Shown piece by piece: positions 29,424 through 40,335 of a stretch of 64,000 bases of DNA. How positions within the stretch are numbered: position 1 is the stretch's first letter; the number at the start of each line of letters is the position of its first letter. The notes beneath the pieces were generated by a model. That model worked only from the letters and a program-made list of their open reading frames with translations. It was not told the DNA's origin and made no database searches. This DNA comes from Breviolum minutum Mf 1.05b.01 (taxonomy: Eukaryota; Sar; Dinophyceae; Suessiales; Symbiodiniaceae), in NCBI GenBank assembly GCA_000507305.1, contig DF239655.1, positions 101,314 to 165,313 on the forward strand, in the 5' to 3' direction. Both the position numbers and the translations under genes were made by a program.

Positions 29424-30230
29424 ATCTTTTTGTGTGTGCACCATAAACTGGTCACAATCTATCCTTGAAAATCTATCCTTGGAGACAATAACCCTGAACT
29501 GTTTAGGAAATCCCAGGAATTCCCAGATGTTGGTATTTACACAACAAAAAAAGAAACAACGGCTGAATCCATCCATCCATCCATCCATCCGATCGCCGCC
29601 CGACGTCACGTGGTCACACGTGGTGCTGCTGAAAGGTCTGGGGCTCGGTTCAACTGGGTGCCTTGTTAGCTGCTGTGGTGCTGATGAAGACCATCGACCA
29701 AGTGTTACCCAGGACCGGATCCGGATCCTCCCCCCCCCAAAAAAAAACACGGACCGGCAACGGAAACATCAGTGGCAACATGTTCCCAAAAAACAATGGG
29801 ATGTTGTGATGTTTACTCCCCAAAAAATACACATTCCCTTCAAAGAAGTTGTTTGGTGAAGAACAAGTAATAAGAGATTTCTTTTTGGAAGTTTAATTTT
29901 ACTGCCAAAAATGTTGATGATGTTGATGTATCATTAAATCAGACATTTTTGATATTTTTGTTGGAAGCTATGGTGGATGAATTGAAGATCTCCCAAGTTT
30001 TTTTTTTTTTGGGGGGGGGGCTGGCGGCTGGCGGTTGAGAGCCTAAGATATGAAGGGCTTGATACATGAAAAGTAAAACTGTCAACTATGATTGCGGGGT
30101 GTGCCCCCCGGTAACCTAACATGGCAATCTTTTCAAAAGGAAATGTATGGATATATATCCTCAAAAGGTCTATGACGGTGTATGTTCCAGTGTCATGTTT
30201 GTTTTGCAAAAGGGTATATGAACTTGAATG
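29424..30230. other. Stretch without a decidable gene
   Basis: A 141-codon + frame (29434-29859) overlaps a 114-codon minus frame. It crosses a (CATC)n repeat at 29567-29592 and is probably fortuitous. A decayed family B element lies at about 30107-30217. Confidence 0.35.
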
Positions 30231-30232
30231 TG

Positions 30233-30354
30233 TACAGTTGATGGTTCAGAAATCCCAACCAAGAACCTGTGATGGTCATAAAACCCGTCGTAGATAATGG
30301 GATAACCTGCCAACCTCGACAGGTGAACGCCGGATTTCTAAAACATCAACAGTA
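30233..30354. mobile_element. Family D TIR element
   Basis: TACAGTTGATGGTTCAGAAA on the left, GGATTTCTAAAACATCAACAG|TA on the right. Confidence 0.75.
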
Positions 30355-30535
30355 TTGCAATAAGTGCGAAATAGAAATTGATGACTGGCTCGAGTCATGG
30401 GATTTTTTTGTCGTTTGTTGTGCCACCAAAATGTTGCTGATCGACTTCCAACCCATTCCAATCATCAATGAAAGCTCCAAGATTTCGGAGAAAAAACCCA
30501 CCAACTTGTTGAGTTTCAACTTGGCATGTCTATAG
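30353..30535 (+). CDS. Candidate exon following family D
   Basis: Directly after CATCAACAG the frame is open in phase 0 for 60 codons to TAG at 30533-30535. It reads CEIEIDDWLESWDFFVVC and later FQPIPIINESSKISEKKP. The upstream side of the element is not coding-like, so only the acceptor side supports splicing. Confidence 0.3.
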   Translation, partial: YCNKCEIEIDDWLESWDFFVVCCATKMLLIDFQPIPIINESSKISEKKPTNLLSFNLACL

Positions 30536-31007
30536 GGTGAAATCATGAATAATGAATAGTATTGAGATGTAACCATATAGACAAGGAATGACATACACAC
30601 CCAAAAATGCAATGCTGGTAAATCAAGGTTTGAATTCTGGTGGTGACAATTGCAACCCGGATGGGTCGATCCCAAAACCCTATGAAATACTATCCTTTAT
30701 AGTATAGGTAGCATGAGATCGCCCCCGTGAAGGCTATACCCAGGTTGGTGTATAGACTGGTGGTGCCATCCCTTATATTGTATAGCTTAGTTTGACAAAT
30801 TACATGTTTTTTTCCAGGAGCAAGCAGGAACTATAGCATTTTTTGGTGAGCAGTGAACATAGATCTGTTTGTTTTGGTTGCAAAGGGGGTTATACTACCC
30901 TGTTTTTTCTTAGAGGGATGATCATATGCCCTGCCTTTTTAATTCCACCTTTTTTGTGTTTTTTTCATTGGGTCATTGCCTGAACGACGTTTGCGACTTA
31001 GCCATTC

Positions 31008-31315
31008 ATGTTGGACTTTGCCAGTGGACAAGGAGAACTTGCACAAGCTTGTGTGGCTGAAAGAGTCCCACACCATGGCTTCACTTTGAGTGAGTGCCAG
31101 AATCCAACTTCCTCTGAGACATTGCCAGCTGAAGCTTGCCCCCTATTCGGGAAAGTTGGAAATGCTTCTGACCAACTTTGTTGTGACGCAGATGCAAACT
31201 GAAGGATCCACCTTCTATCGCTCAGATGCTGTCGTGACAACTGACTCCAGTAACAAACGAGCTGGGGAGGAATCTCAGGAACAACGCCCGAAGGCCAAAG
31301 TCAAGGCCAAGTGGA
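31008..31315 (+). pseudogene. Candidate frameshifted exon, unknown protein
   Basis: The first part (to about 31090) reads LDFASGQGELAQACVAERV, then the better frame shifts by one near 31090-31095 and continues LEMLLTNFVVTQMQTEGS to a Lys-rich stretch ending AAG|GTAGCT. The shift suggests decay or a hidden intron. The minus strand is also open. Function unknown. Confidence 0.3.
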
Positions 31316-31592
31316 AGGTAGCTACAGTAGTTGTTTTTTGCACTGCTCATTTGTTCGATATTTCATTTTTTTGAAGCTTCGTGCAAGTCTCTTCCAATCG
31401 TCATGAGAATTCTAAGGGTACCCCCCCACCAATGCCACACTCTCCAGGAAATAAGGCTTCATTAAAAAGTTATTTCAACCATCATTCTCCTTGAAAAAAT
31501 CCCTTTATAAAAAGGCCTTGCATCTTTCCTGGGCGGTGAACAAAAAAACATGGCCTTTTTGGGTGGCAAAGGTTTGGTTGGTACTGGTCCCT

Positions 31593-31708
31593 TACCCTCC
31601 CGAAGTTGAACATAGCCCCTGAAAATTTACCTTCCCAATAGGAAAGGATCGTCTTCCAACCACCATTTTTCAGGGGCAAACTCGCTGTAAAACTTCAGGA
31701 GGGTGCAT
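31593..31708. mobile_element. Family A TIR element
   Basis: TACCCTCCCGAAGTTGAACA on the left, TAAAACTTCAGGAGGGTGCA on the right. The inner arms around AGCCCCTGAAAAT / ATTTTTCAGGGGC are conserved. Confidence 0.8.
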
Positions 31709-31710
31709 AG

Positions 31711-31867
31711 ATTTTTGTCGATGACAATCATCATCGGCGGCGCGAGGCACTTGATTTTTGCTATGTGTCCCTTTGCGCTATTGGCTGCCTGGCGCACCTT
31801 TGAAGGGGATTTGCCGGAACAACCGGTCCGGAGAACTCAGTGGAGAGATGGGAGATTGGGAAGCTGG
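31711..31867 (+). CDS. Candidate exon following family A
   Basis: Starts after GGGTGCATAG, created where the element's right end meets the flank, and is open to GGAAGCTGG|GTGTAT. It reads FALLAAWRTFEGDLPEQP, then an Arg-rich tail. Two other frames are partly open. Unknown. Confidence 0.3.
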
Positions 31868-32102
31868 GTGTATCTATTAACCCCTTCATAACTGGGGGCC
31901 AAGGAGTTACCTTATAAGGCCTCTAAGCACATTTTAGTGGGAGGTGGAGGTTCAATCATGTAGGAACTAGCAGTATATTTGAAGAATGGGACCACTTCAA
32001 GACCTTTGGGAATGTAAAATACGTACTGGGAGCCTCTGTGTCCACTATTTTTGGGTTAAACAAGCAGCCCCCAGAACTTGAAAGGGTTCCAGTTATTCAT
32101 GA

Positions 32103-32272
32103 TTGGTTGTTGTTGTTGTTGTTGTTGTTGTGGTTGTGGTTGTGGTTGTGGTTGTGGTTGTGGTTGTGGTTGTGGTTGTGGTTGTTGTTGTTGTTGTTGT
32201 TGTTGTTGCTGGTGCTGGTGCTGTGGTTGTGGTTGCGGTTGTGGGTGGGTGGGTGGTGCTGGTGCTGGTGGT
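32103..32272 (+). repeat. (GTT)n / (GGTTGT)n compound microsatellite
   Basis: A run of TTG triplets, then alternating TGGTTG hexamers, then TTG again and TGCTGG units. It gives open frames in most phases by repetition only. Confidence 0.95.
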
Positions 32273-32639
32273 GTTTTTTGTGAGTTTTGCGGTGCTCGGA
32301 TTCAAAGATGCTTCTTTTTTTCATCCATTCTGGAAATCATTCAGAATTCAACCTACCCGGTACAAGGCCTTATTAAGGGAAAACGGTTGTTATTAGCTTG
32401 TTAATAATGCCTTATGTGCTGGGGGGGTAGCTTTGGGGGGTTCCATAAATTCCCATGATCCATGCTTAAAAACGGCTTGCTGCCTAGTACTACACCACAT
32501 GACGACGAAAAAAGACAACCATGTGTTCAGATAAACATCTCCAAGAAAAACATGGCGATTTTCTAGCCACTTTTGTGTATACATATTTATATATATATAT
32601 ATATTCTCATGATTTGATGGTTGGTGTTCTTCCTTTTAG

Positions 32640-32948
32640 ACACTGGAGTTCACATTACGACACCGACTGGTCGGGGGCAAACAGCCACATCTGCACCCAT
32701 CTTTGCGGTCATTCTGCATAGCCCACCGGCGTGTTTTTGAGCATTGGTTCGGGCCCTGACATAAAGTTGAAAAGGTAGATGCCATAAAGAAATTGCCTGG
32801 GGAATCACTTTTCCAGGATTGGCTCCTCTGGGAAGAGACAAAGCCAACCTGCAGATCTGAGATTCTTGCATCATTGACCTTGATTCATGTCCAACTTTGG
32901 AACCCTAGAAATTCTTGTTTCATTTCAGCAGTAAACAGCAAGTGGTAG
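32640..32948 (+). pseudogene. Candidate exon with one in-frame TGA
   Basis: Acceptor-like TTCCTTTTAG at 32639. The frame runs 103 codons to TAG at 32946-32948 with a single TGA at 32757-32759. The second half reads ESLFQDWLLWEETKPTC. The interruption suggests decay; the Arg/His-rich first half is also open in other frames. Function unknown. Confidence 0.3.
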
Positions 32949-33366
32949 TCTCTTCACCGGGCAACGGGGATGGCTGAAAATAGGAAATGCACACAACCTT
33001 GGATATATGTATATATATTATTGTGTAATAGATGCATATCTGTCTTAGCTCAATCATGCACAATCGTTGTATATCAGCAACATCCAATCAAAGTTTCATG
33101 TCTTGATACTTGGTATATCATTCTGATCTTTTGGCTTCTAAATGGGAGCCTGTTACTGTTGCATGTAATTTACATCTGCTCCCTCTGCAGACTTGAAATC
33201 GGGTTGGATTTTCTGTACATCTCTATCCACCTGGACCTGTAACACGTGGGGTTTCCCTATAGAGTCCTCCGAACCGTCATTTTTTGTATCGTCTTTCAAA
33301 CCTCACAATTTCACATGTGTACTATCGCCACTAATATACACAGTGGATACTCTTTGAGTACTGTAA

Positions 33367-33558
33367 ACCATCTCCCTTGGTCATCACGGCCAATCTGATT
33401 TGCTGGATTTTCTTGATCCGTCCGTTTCTTCCAATAGGAATTTGGCTTCACCAAAGGTATTGTTTGGACCCGAAGCAACAGCAACCCTGCTGCCTTGGTG
33501 GAAGATGTTTCGATGTTTTGAAGAAGGGGGTGGCTTCTTGCTAAGTCTATACCATTGA
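33367..33558 (+). CDS. Candidate exon, unknown protein
   Basis: 63 codons open from 33367 to TGA at 33556-33558, with QSDLLDFLDPSVSSNRNLAS and an internal donor-like CCAAAG|GTATTG. If that donor is used the exon ends near 33455. No domain recognised. Confidence 0.3.
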   Translation, partial: TISLGHHGQSDLLDFLDPSVSSNRNLASPKVLFGPEATATLLPWWKMFRCFEEGGGFLLSLYH

Positions 33559-33899
33559 GGAGGTATAGATTGGAAAATTGGCGTGTTCGCAGCTGTAGAG
33601 CAGCTATGATCAGCTTTAGAGCTCACTTGCATCCCTTGCCAAAAAAAGGCTAGTGAGACTTTAAACTTTGTAAGATCATTTTGAAGCGATTTCGATTTCG
33701 CTGTAAGATTTCAAAACTATTCAGTCACAATGTGCCGGATTTGGTTGCCGTGACACGGTTCTTTCTCACGGATGACAGGCCGACGGAAACGCTGGACGGG
33801 CTGTTTCCCGCATCAAACACCTGCTGAGAAGGTATTTGGACTCCAAATATATACCTTAAACACCTTCTCATGCAGGAGGTATTTAGATGTCTAGTGATA

Positions 33900-34001
33900 T
33901 ACCCTCCAGTAAACATAGCAATGGACATCCACCTGTTCCAATGGGAAATACATTCTACAAATGGTGGATTTTCTATTGTTATGTTAGTTTACCGGAGTGT
34001 A
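33900..34001. mobile_element. Family B TIR element
   Basis: TACCCTCCAGTAAACATAGC on the left, ATGTTAGTTTACCGGAGTGTA on the right; inner TTCCAATGGGAAATACATTC. Confidence 0.8.
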
Positions 34002-34139
34002 TACATAATTAGATACCTAGAACCCAAATGGGGCCCCTTGTTTTGACAGGAAAAGGCCTTGCGGCCTTGCTTTTTTTGGGGGGCAGGTGACCTTGAAAAG
34101 TAGAGGTCATTTGGGTTCTAGGTATATATATGTCTACAG

Positions 34140-34205
34140 AAACCCCTTGGGTTTTCTTCCCAAACAACTCTTCAGGCTCGAAGCTGGCGCTCCCTCTTTG
34201 CCAAG
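34140..34205 (+). CDS. Candidate 66-nt internal exon
   Basis: Bounded by TGTCTACAG and GCCAAG|GTGAGG, both good splice-like sites, phase 0 at both ends. 22 codons: FSSQTTLQARSWRSLFAK. Too short for any family assignment. Confidence 0.3.
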
Positions 34206-34550
34206 GTGAGGGGGAGGGTTCCATTTTGTTGGGGATCCCGCGACCCTGTTAGGTCTGCCTGGAGGATCATCCCAGGATTTGTAAGTAGTCAGTCACCCCT
34301 ATTTACAAACCACTTTTTTTTGAGGCCATTTAGCTCATTTTTTTTGGCAGGGGAAACAGCCCTCGTTATGGGGACTTACAATCACCATGGTATACAAGTC
34401 TTGGGTTTCCCCAAAGTTTTGTGGATTAGGATCCCGTGAATTCCTGCAACAAAAGGCTTAGGGAATTTGCCCAGATTGAATCTACAACATCTACGTTTCA
34501 AAACTACGATTTTCTCTATACCATACATGGATGGGTCCTGGGTTTTGCAG

Positions 34551-34680
34551 CAACCTTGTTTGGCAGGCCAGGTCAGAGCCTGACCTCTTTCTTTTGGATC
34601 CTCGGGCTGCACCGGAACAAAAACAGTCCCCATTCCTCGTGGTTGGCAATGGTTGGAGTTTTTTTTGCCACCCAAAAGAA
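34551..34680 (+). CDS. Candidate exon after TTTTGCAG
   Basis: GGGTTTTGCAG acceptor-like; phase 2 entry. It reads QARSEPDLFLLDPRAAPEQK and continues to the edge of a family H element. Unknown. The overlapping + frame 34436-34714 and a minus frame compete. Confidence 0.3.
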
Positions 34681-34795
34681 TCATTACCCCAAGAATCATT
34701 GGATGTTCCTATAGAGGGGTTTGACTCTGTATAGCGGGGTTCTGGGATCTCAAAAACTTTTGGAGTTTTGAGATCCCATGATTCTTTGGGTAAAA
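34679..34795. mobile_element. Family H TIR element
   Basis: AAGAATCATTACCCC then AAGAATCATTGGATG on the left, GAGATCCCATGATTCTTTGG on the right. Inner TAGAGGGGTTTGACTCTGTA is the family signature. Confidence 0.65.
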
Positions 34796-34960
34796 AATAG
34801 GCAATTCATAGCGACGTTTCCCGCCGGTTGGTCAGCCCACAAGGTAGTTTAAAGTCAGGGAATCCGACCTAAAATGGCCGAAACATTCAGGTTAAGGATT
34901 TATAGCCAATTGCCTAGAAAAAAACACTAAAACATGGCTTGATAAGTCAGACAAATTCAA

Positions 34961-35059
34961 TCGTGGTGGTGATTTCCTTGTTTTTTTTACATATCTCTAC
35001 TAGGGGTAAAGATCTAATTTGACTAATGTTTCTCAAATGGATTGAAACCACCAAGCTAG
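34961..35059. mobile_element. Family C TIR element
   Basis: TCGTGGTGGTGATTTCC on the left, GGATTGAAACCACCAAGCTAG on the right. Confidence 0.7.
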
Positions 35060-36180
35060 ATTTTTAAGGATTGTAATTTGATTGAATTAGATTCCATACC
35101 CCTCCCAGGTATAAATAGGGTTATAACCCCAGTTGCCCATTTACAAGGCCATTTTTAGGGGTGAAACAACTCCATTTATGACTTGCTAGGGGCCCACCTT
35201 GTAGGCTTGCCACTTTTGAATTTGTATTGCTGTTGAATTTGTATTGCTGTTGCCACCTGGGATGTCATAAAACCTTCAAAAATAATGGGGAAACAACAAC
35301 TACCTACCAACCTCAACTGGTGAGTGAACGCCGGATTTCCGGTTGCCATCAAGCCCCAAGGCGCAAAACATCGTGGGATTTTCATGGATGAGGGGAGGGA
35401 CCATGATATTTCCCCAAGTTTTAGGAGCCTTTTTGTTTAAGAGCCACCGGTGGAAATGAAGAAAAATCCATCACTCCCCAAAGATGTATTGTTGCATCCA
35501 AAAGGTGGTTGGATTTGGGATGTTTTTTGTTTTTTCGTGTTTTTTTGTTTGCCAAACCCAGACGACTTGTTATTTTTATAGTTTGCAGAGTCAGGACATG
35601 TGTTTTTAATGTTGGAATGTATGGATGGGACAGTTTCAGATGGTGATTTCAATCGGCCAGATTCAAAAACACTCTTTCCTAAACCCATTGTTTTCATCTC
35701 CCAGAACGTTTGAGAATCAACATACTTGGCTGAAACAAAGTGTGCGAGCTGAATAAACTCACATTCTAACCGAACCTCAAAGAATTTCTATGAAAAGCTG
35801 TTGATGCAAGACATGCACCAGCAAAGAAGACCTTTCTATAAATTGCTGTTGATGAAAGACATTTAAACCACCAGTTGTTATATGATAAATAACTTATGCG
35901 TGCTGTGGTCTAAACTCCCATTGTTTCATAATAGGGGATGATCATCAACCCAATGACGAAGGGTTTGTATTCACAATATAAGGATTCCCGGAATTGAATG
36001 TGGGATGACCATTCCCCAAAAAACGCGACTTTTGACCCTGGCACATGTGGTGCTCCTGTCGGATTTTGGTGAAGTTCGGGATTCAGTTGAACCACCCTAA
36101 GAGTCATGGGATCTCAAGTCACTGGTGATTTCAGACCCATCAACCCACCTCCTTGAAAAGTAGGGCTACTTTTCGAGGGG
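35060..36180. other. Spacer with decayed elements
   Basis: A family F core at about 35090-35200 and two partial family D left ends at 35797-35880 (GCTGTTGATGCAAGACATG, GCTGTTGATGAAAGACATT). A minus frame (35437-35697), Ser/Lys/Asn-rich, is probably fortuitous. Confidence 0.35.
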
Positions 36181-36273
36181 GTTCAGGGGGTCGGGTTGGG
36201 GAAAAAACCGCTGATTCTTAGGGCAGAAAGATGAAAGCCCCATGTCATCATTTTTTTCGGGTGACTTTTCAAG

Positions 36274-36444
36274 GCTGCATGCATGGCAATGGGCAGTTTA
36301 GCGCTTGCAGTTGCTGCTACCTTGAAGACTCCTATGGTGGAGACGGGAGTCGACACGGGGAAGAGTCGGGGGTTCGTCGATCTAGAGGGAGGATTCACCA
36401 TGGATCTTTTAGGAAAATTCTCCAGTGGGGAGATGATAAGATAG
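36274..36444 (+). CDS. Candidate exon or small ORF
   Basis: ACTTTTCAAG acceptor-like, then an open frame of 56 codons to TAG 36442-36444, with ATG at 36283. It reads AMGSLALAVAATLKTPMVET and FVDLEGGFTMDLLGKFSS. The start could be a hydrophobic signal-like helix. The minus strand is open as well. Unknown. Confidence 0.3.
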   Translation, partial: AACMAMGSLALAVAATLKTPMVETGVDTGKSRGFVDLEGGFTMDLLGKFSSGEMIR

Positions 36445-36946
36445 GGATTGTAGAATTGGAGGGATGAAATTCTTCCATGTTGGATTTGGAGATGCATGAG
36501 ATCGATAATCCATGAGAATCCATGGTAAATTGTAGCTTTTTGTCACAGGACGTCGCCCCAACAAGGTAGCTCAGAAAGGAGTTTTCCACCCAAAAAAACT
36601 TCAAAAATTCAGCCACTTGGAGAAGCTGGTGTCGTTTTTTGTTGATCAATTGTATTTACCCAGATGAAATAAACTGAAATGATCACTGACTTAAGCAAAA
36701 ACACCCCTCATTTAAAGGCAATTCCATACGTAATGGTAAATTGGCCCAAATCTTCGAGTGACAAGTGATTACAAAGTTCAAAATGATTATCGCTGAACCT
36801 ATTATCAAGGGAATATATGGATACCCCCCCCACTGCCACCTTTCCCGGCAAAGAAGGCCTTATTAAGGGGGTTAACCATCATTGTCCCTTGTTTGGGGGA
36901 AGAAAGGGATGCTTCCTCGGCTTTTTCACTTGGACGTTGAGGGACA

Positions 36947-37051
36947 TACCCTCCCGAAGTTTAACATGGAACCTGAAAATGACACCCTGGAATAGGAGAT
37001 TCCTTTTGGAAACCATCATTTTTAGGGTCCATGTTAAACTTGGGGAGGGTA
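36947..37051. mobile_element. Family A TIR element
   Basis: TACCCTCCCGAAGTTTAACA on the left, TGTTAAACTTGGGGAGGGTA on the right; inner TGGAACCTGAAAATGACACC. Confidence 0.8.
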
Positions 37052-37103
37052 AATCGGCTAGAAGGTCTTGGATGTGTGGATTTTTTGCAGCTGATCAAGT
37101 CAG

Positions 37104-37240
37104 CTAATGGTTAAGTGGTTTTGGGGCCTGGTGGTTTGGGATTGGAATCAAGGTACCTCTAAGTAGCAATTCCTTTCATGAGGGGATCCCAACAATCCAA
37201 ACCACCGACCCAAACCACCAATTCACCATTAGGTGATCAA
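37104..37240. mobile_element. Family L TIR element
   Basis: CTAATGGTTAAGTGGTTTTG and CTGGTGGTTTGGGATTG on the left; CAATCCAAACCACCGACC and CAAACCACCAATTCACCATTAG on the right. Confidence 0.65.
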
Positions 37241-37570
37241 GTCAATTCAGCCAATGATTTGTTGGTAGAGGAACAAATTTCCAGGGATTGCTGGGATGGC
37301 ATACAGTTTGATACAATTTGAACATTTATGTTTGCTTGAAAAAGGTACACCTACAAAAAAAAAAGTACTATGCAACCAGAACATGGTGATTTCCATGTTC
37401 GGAATATCCTGTCCAAACGGGCTTCACAAACGTTCCAGCCTGTTCACAAGTGTAACATATATTGAATGTGATCGTTTTGGCAGTATGTGTGTTTTCTTTT
37501 CTGAAACTAGCATAGCTACACCGAATATTTCGTCCCTTCAAAACTGGTGTTTGGAAGACCTATAGTGACA

Positions 37571-37703
37571 TACTGTTTATGGTTCAGAAATCCCAAGGCC
37601 AACCACCTGGGATGGTCATAAAACCCGTTGTAAATAATGGGATAAAACCAACTACCTACCTATCCCTCAGTTTCCGCGCCGGATTTCTGAACCATCAACA
37701 GTA
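37571..37703. mobile_element. Family D TIR element (long, well preserved)
   Basis: TACTGTTTATGGTTCAGAAA on the left, GATTTCTGAACCATCAACAG|TA on the right. A 50-nt open island (37702-37751) follows and ends at TTTTCAG|GTGAAA, so the right end may act as an acceptor. Confidence 0.8.
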
Positions 37704-37815
37704 TAGGAAACTTTTTCCAAAGTGCCTTCGGCACTCGTATACGGTTTTCAGGTGAAACCCAGTCCGTGTGAACTTTTTGTTGGAACTTGCAAGAAGATTC
37801 CCGTATGGATCAGAT

Positions 37816-37920
37816 TACCCTCCAGTAAACTAACATGGCAATGGAAATTCACCTTTTCCAATAGGAAATACATCTTCAAATGATGGATTTTCTATTGCTA
37901 TGTTAGTTTACCGGAGGGTA
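37816..37920. mobile_element. Family B TIR element, young copy 1
   Basis: TACCCTCCAGTAAACTAACA to TGTTAGTTTACCGGAGGGTA, 105 bp. It differs from 63003-63107 at only three positions that I can count. Confidence 0.9.
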
Positions 37921-38043
37921 AGATGATTTTCAGCTTCAGAACTTCAACGACGAACTTCAACATCTTTGAAGGTTTGACAGACCCTTAAATGCTGTATGGA
38001 ATTATTCCCCACCTGTCAGGTGAGGGTTGTTAGATTTTATGTC

Positions 38044-38118
38044 AGTCTCTTCTCCTCCTCGTCCTCCTCCTCCTCCTCGTCCTCCTCCTCCTCCTTCTCC
38101 TCCTCCTGTCGTCCTCCT
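38044..38118 (+). repeat. (TCC)n microsatellite
   Basis: CTCCTCGTCCTCCTCCTCCT and onward; imperfect TCC/TCG triplets. It gives a Pro-rich frame by repetition only. Confidence 0.95.
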
Positions 38119-38191
38119 CAACTGCGATCCTCTGAGTTCAGTGTGGCATGCCGGACCTCAACTGCGATCCTGTGAGTTCAGTGTGGCGTGC
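38118..38191 (+). repeat. ~35-bp tandem repeat running into the gap
   Basis: CTCAACTGCGATCCTSTGAG followed by TTCAGTGTGGCRTGC occurs twice before the Ns. The longer frames spanning the gap are artefacts. Confidence 0.85.
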
Positions 38192-38846
38192 NNNNNNNNN
38201 NNNNNNNNNNNNNNNNNNNNNNNNNNNNNNNNNNNNNNNNNNNNNNNNNNNNNNNNNNNNNNNNNNNNNNNNNNNNNNNNNNNNNNNNNNNNNNNNNNNN
38301 NNNNNNNNNNNNNNNNNNNNNNNNNNNNNNNNNNNNNNNNNNNNNNNNNNNNNNNNNNNNNNNNNNNNNNNNNNNNNNNNNNNNNNNNNNNNNNNNNNNN
38401 NNNNNNNNNNNNNNNNNNNNNNNNNNNNNNNNNNNNNNNNNNNNNNNNNNNNNNNNNNNNNNNNNNNNNNNNNNNNNNNNNNNNNNNNNNNNNNNNNNNN
38501 NNNNNNNNNNNNNNNNNNNNNNNNNNNNNNNNNNNNNNNNNNNNNNNNNNNNNNNNNNNNNNNNNNNNNNNNNNNNNNNNNNNNNNNNNNNNNNNNNNNN
38601 NNNNNNNNNNNNNNNNNNNNNNNNNNNNNNNNNNNNNNNNNNNNNNNNNNNNNNNNNNNNNNNNNNNNNNNNNNNNNNNNNNNNNNNNNNNNNNNNNNNN
38701 NNNNNNNNNNNNNNNNNNNNNNNNNNNNNNNNNNNNNNNNNNNNNNNNNNNNNNNNNNNNNNNNNNNNNNNNNNNNNNNNNNNNNNNNNNNNNNNNNNNN
38801 NNNNNNNNNNNNNNNNNNNNNNNNNNNNNNNNNNNNNNNNNNNNNN
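38192..38846. other. Assembly gap (655 Ns)
   Basis: Run of N only. It lies between two tandem repeats, which probably caused the gap; true length is unknown. Confidence 0.98.
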
Positions 38847-38890
38847 GTCAGAAAGAATGTCAAAAGATATGTCAGAAAGAACGTCAGAAG
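38847..38890 (+). repeat. GTCAGAAAGAAYGTCA tandem motif
   Basis: GTCAGAAAGAATGTCAAAAG, then GATATGTCAGAAAGAACGTC and CAGAAG: imperfect copies of a ~20-bp unit continuing out of the gap. Confidence 0.7.
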
Positions 38891-39190
38891 ATTGCTTCCA
38901 GTCAGTCTGCGAAGTTGAGAGTAACAGAACACATTTCAGGAGATGAGTTGTATGTCTACCCTCACCTGACCCGATCAGGCTGACATAAGTCCGATGGATG
39001 CGGCAGCCTGTCTGAGTAGTTCAAGAAAGGAACATCGTGACCAAAGCCCATCTCACTAGTCTCACTAAGCCAAGGAAACCTGAAATCAATGTTTTCAAAT
39101 TCTCCATTCTTCCCATCATATTCTCAATGACAACCCTCACCTGACAACCTCCACCCAACATGTCATGGTGGGGATCACTCGAAGTAAAGT

Positions 39191-39273
39191 AATTTGCCTA
39201 TGCCTATACATGAATGGTTGAAATTTTATGGTAAATGTATAGGTTAAATATACCATACATGGAGTATTTGGGA
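39191..39273. mobile_element. Family E TIR element
   Basis: GCCTATACATGAATGG core with GTAAATGTATAGGTTAAATA and the right end ACCATACATGGAGTATTTGG; left end degraded. Confidence 0.55.
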
Positions 39274-39410
39274 CAGCTTGTCAACCACAAACCTTGATCA
39301 TGAAGAGAAGTTGGGATGAGGACCTTAACGAGTCCTTTTTGTTGAGGACCTTTTCAAAGTAACAGGCTGAGCTGACAGAATCACATGACTTAAAAACTGA
39401 AAAAGAACTG

Positions 39411-39596
39411 ATGTTGAAATGCAAGGTTGCAGATTTGTCCTATACATTTTCGGAAACAATCCCACAGATGGTACCTATGGATATACATATTGGTTTCCAG
39501 GGTTTGGCTTTGATTCAGGGCCAAATCTACACCCTGGAAATGGAATTTCTCCTAATCAAAAGGTGTTTCCTTTCAGCATTGCAGTCCTGTAGTTGA
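39411..39596 (+). CDS. Candidate exon, copy 1 of a duplicated segment
   Basis: 61-codon frame containing VADLSYTFSETIPQM and GLALIQGQIYTLEMEFLL, with a beta-strand-like alternation. The DNA at 39420-39560 resembles 40442-40602, where VADLSY recurs in frame. It could be two exons for a repeated domain. Unknown family. Confidence 0.35.
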   Translation: MLKCKVADLSYTFSETIPQMVPMDIHIGFQGLALIQGQIYTLEMEFLLIKRCFLSALQSCS

Positions 39597-39708
39597 AATC
39601 GTTTTAGGGGGCCAATTGGCAACCGGGGAGGTGTCTATTGCATAAGACCTGGACAAGAGAATTCTTGGAAATCTTTTCAGATGTCTTAGTTTCAGGGATG
39701 AACACACA

Positions 39709-39804
39709 TCCCATATATACTCCATGTATGGTATATTTACCTACATGAATGGCTTAAATGTATGGTAAATGTAGGTAAATTTACCATACATGGAGCATTT
39801 GGGC
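39709..39804. mobile_element. Family E TIR element (well preserved)
   Basis: CTCCATGTATGGTATATTTA and CCTACATGAATGG on the left; GTAGGTAAATTTACCATACA and TGGAGCATTTGGG on the right. Confidence 0.8.
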
Positions 39805-40335
39805 ATGACAAGAAGCAAATTGCTGTATATCTCTCGCCAGTACCGCTTGGTTGTGGCCGTTGTTGTCTCTCTGTTGCGTGGCGCAAAATCTAGAAGATCT
39901 TTGTTCGGGTCAGTGGCTATACTTGGGGTGGTAGATGCTGAAATTGAATGCCGCGAACCAGTTGAGGGCATTCTTATCCCTGATTTGTGTATCGGATTGG
40001 AGATAAGCAATCAGGGGTGATATATATTGCATTACCGGTGATCCATGGAACTGTCGATGACGTGAATCGTTTGGAATTAGCGATTTCCAAATCTATACTT
40101 TCTGTTTTGGGATGGAAATTATCGGAGCAATTCACAGGAAACGAAAGGTTGCACATCAACAAAACATCCCAATGAATGAATCCTTCCAAAAATGTATTCA
40201 CCATGGATCCAGACAATCCTCCAAAAAATCAAAATGAATTACCCATCTTTATCTTATCAACCCTTAACCATTCCAAATAATGAATTCTCCAACACAAAGT
40301 CCTATAAATTTCAGGTTTTTGAGATATACTTCTAG

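Larger units (their letters stand above)
38014..39146. mobile_element. Tandem-repeat block flanked by a perfect 17-bp inverted repeat
   Basis: TGTCAGGTGAGGGTTGT (38014-38030) and ACAACCCTCACCTGACA (39130-39146) are exact reverse complements. A third related arm (CTACCCTCACCTGACCC) lies at 38957. The block holds the (TCC)n tract, the 35-bp repeat, the gap and a GTCAGAAAGAAYGTCA array. Confidence 0.5.

Noticed and set aside
32038..32404. Leu/Trp-, Cys/Gly- and Val-rich frames
   Set aside because: Produced by the (GTT)/(GGTTGT) microsatellite, which has no stops in most phases.
38027..38983. Frames of 250-318 codons spanning 38.0-39.0 kb
   Set aside because: They consist mainly of Ns from the assembly gap plus simple repeats.
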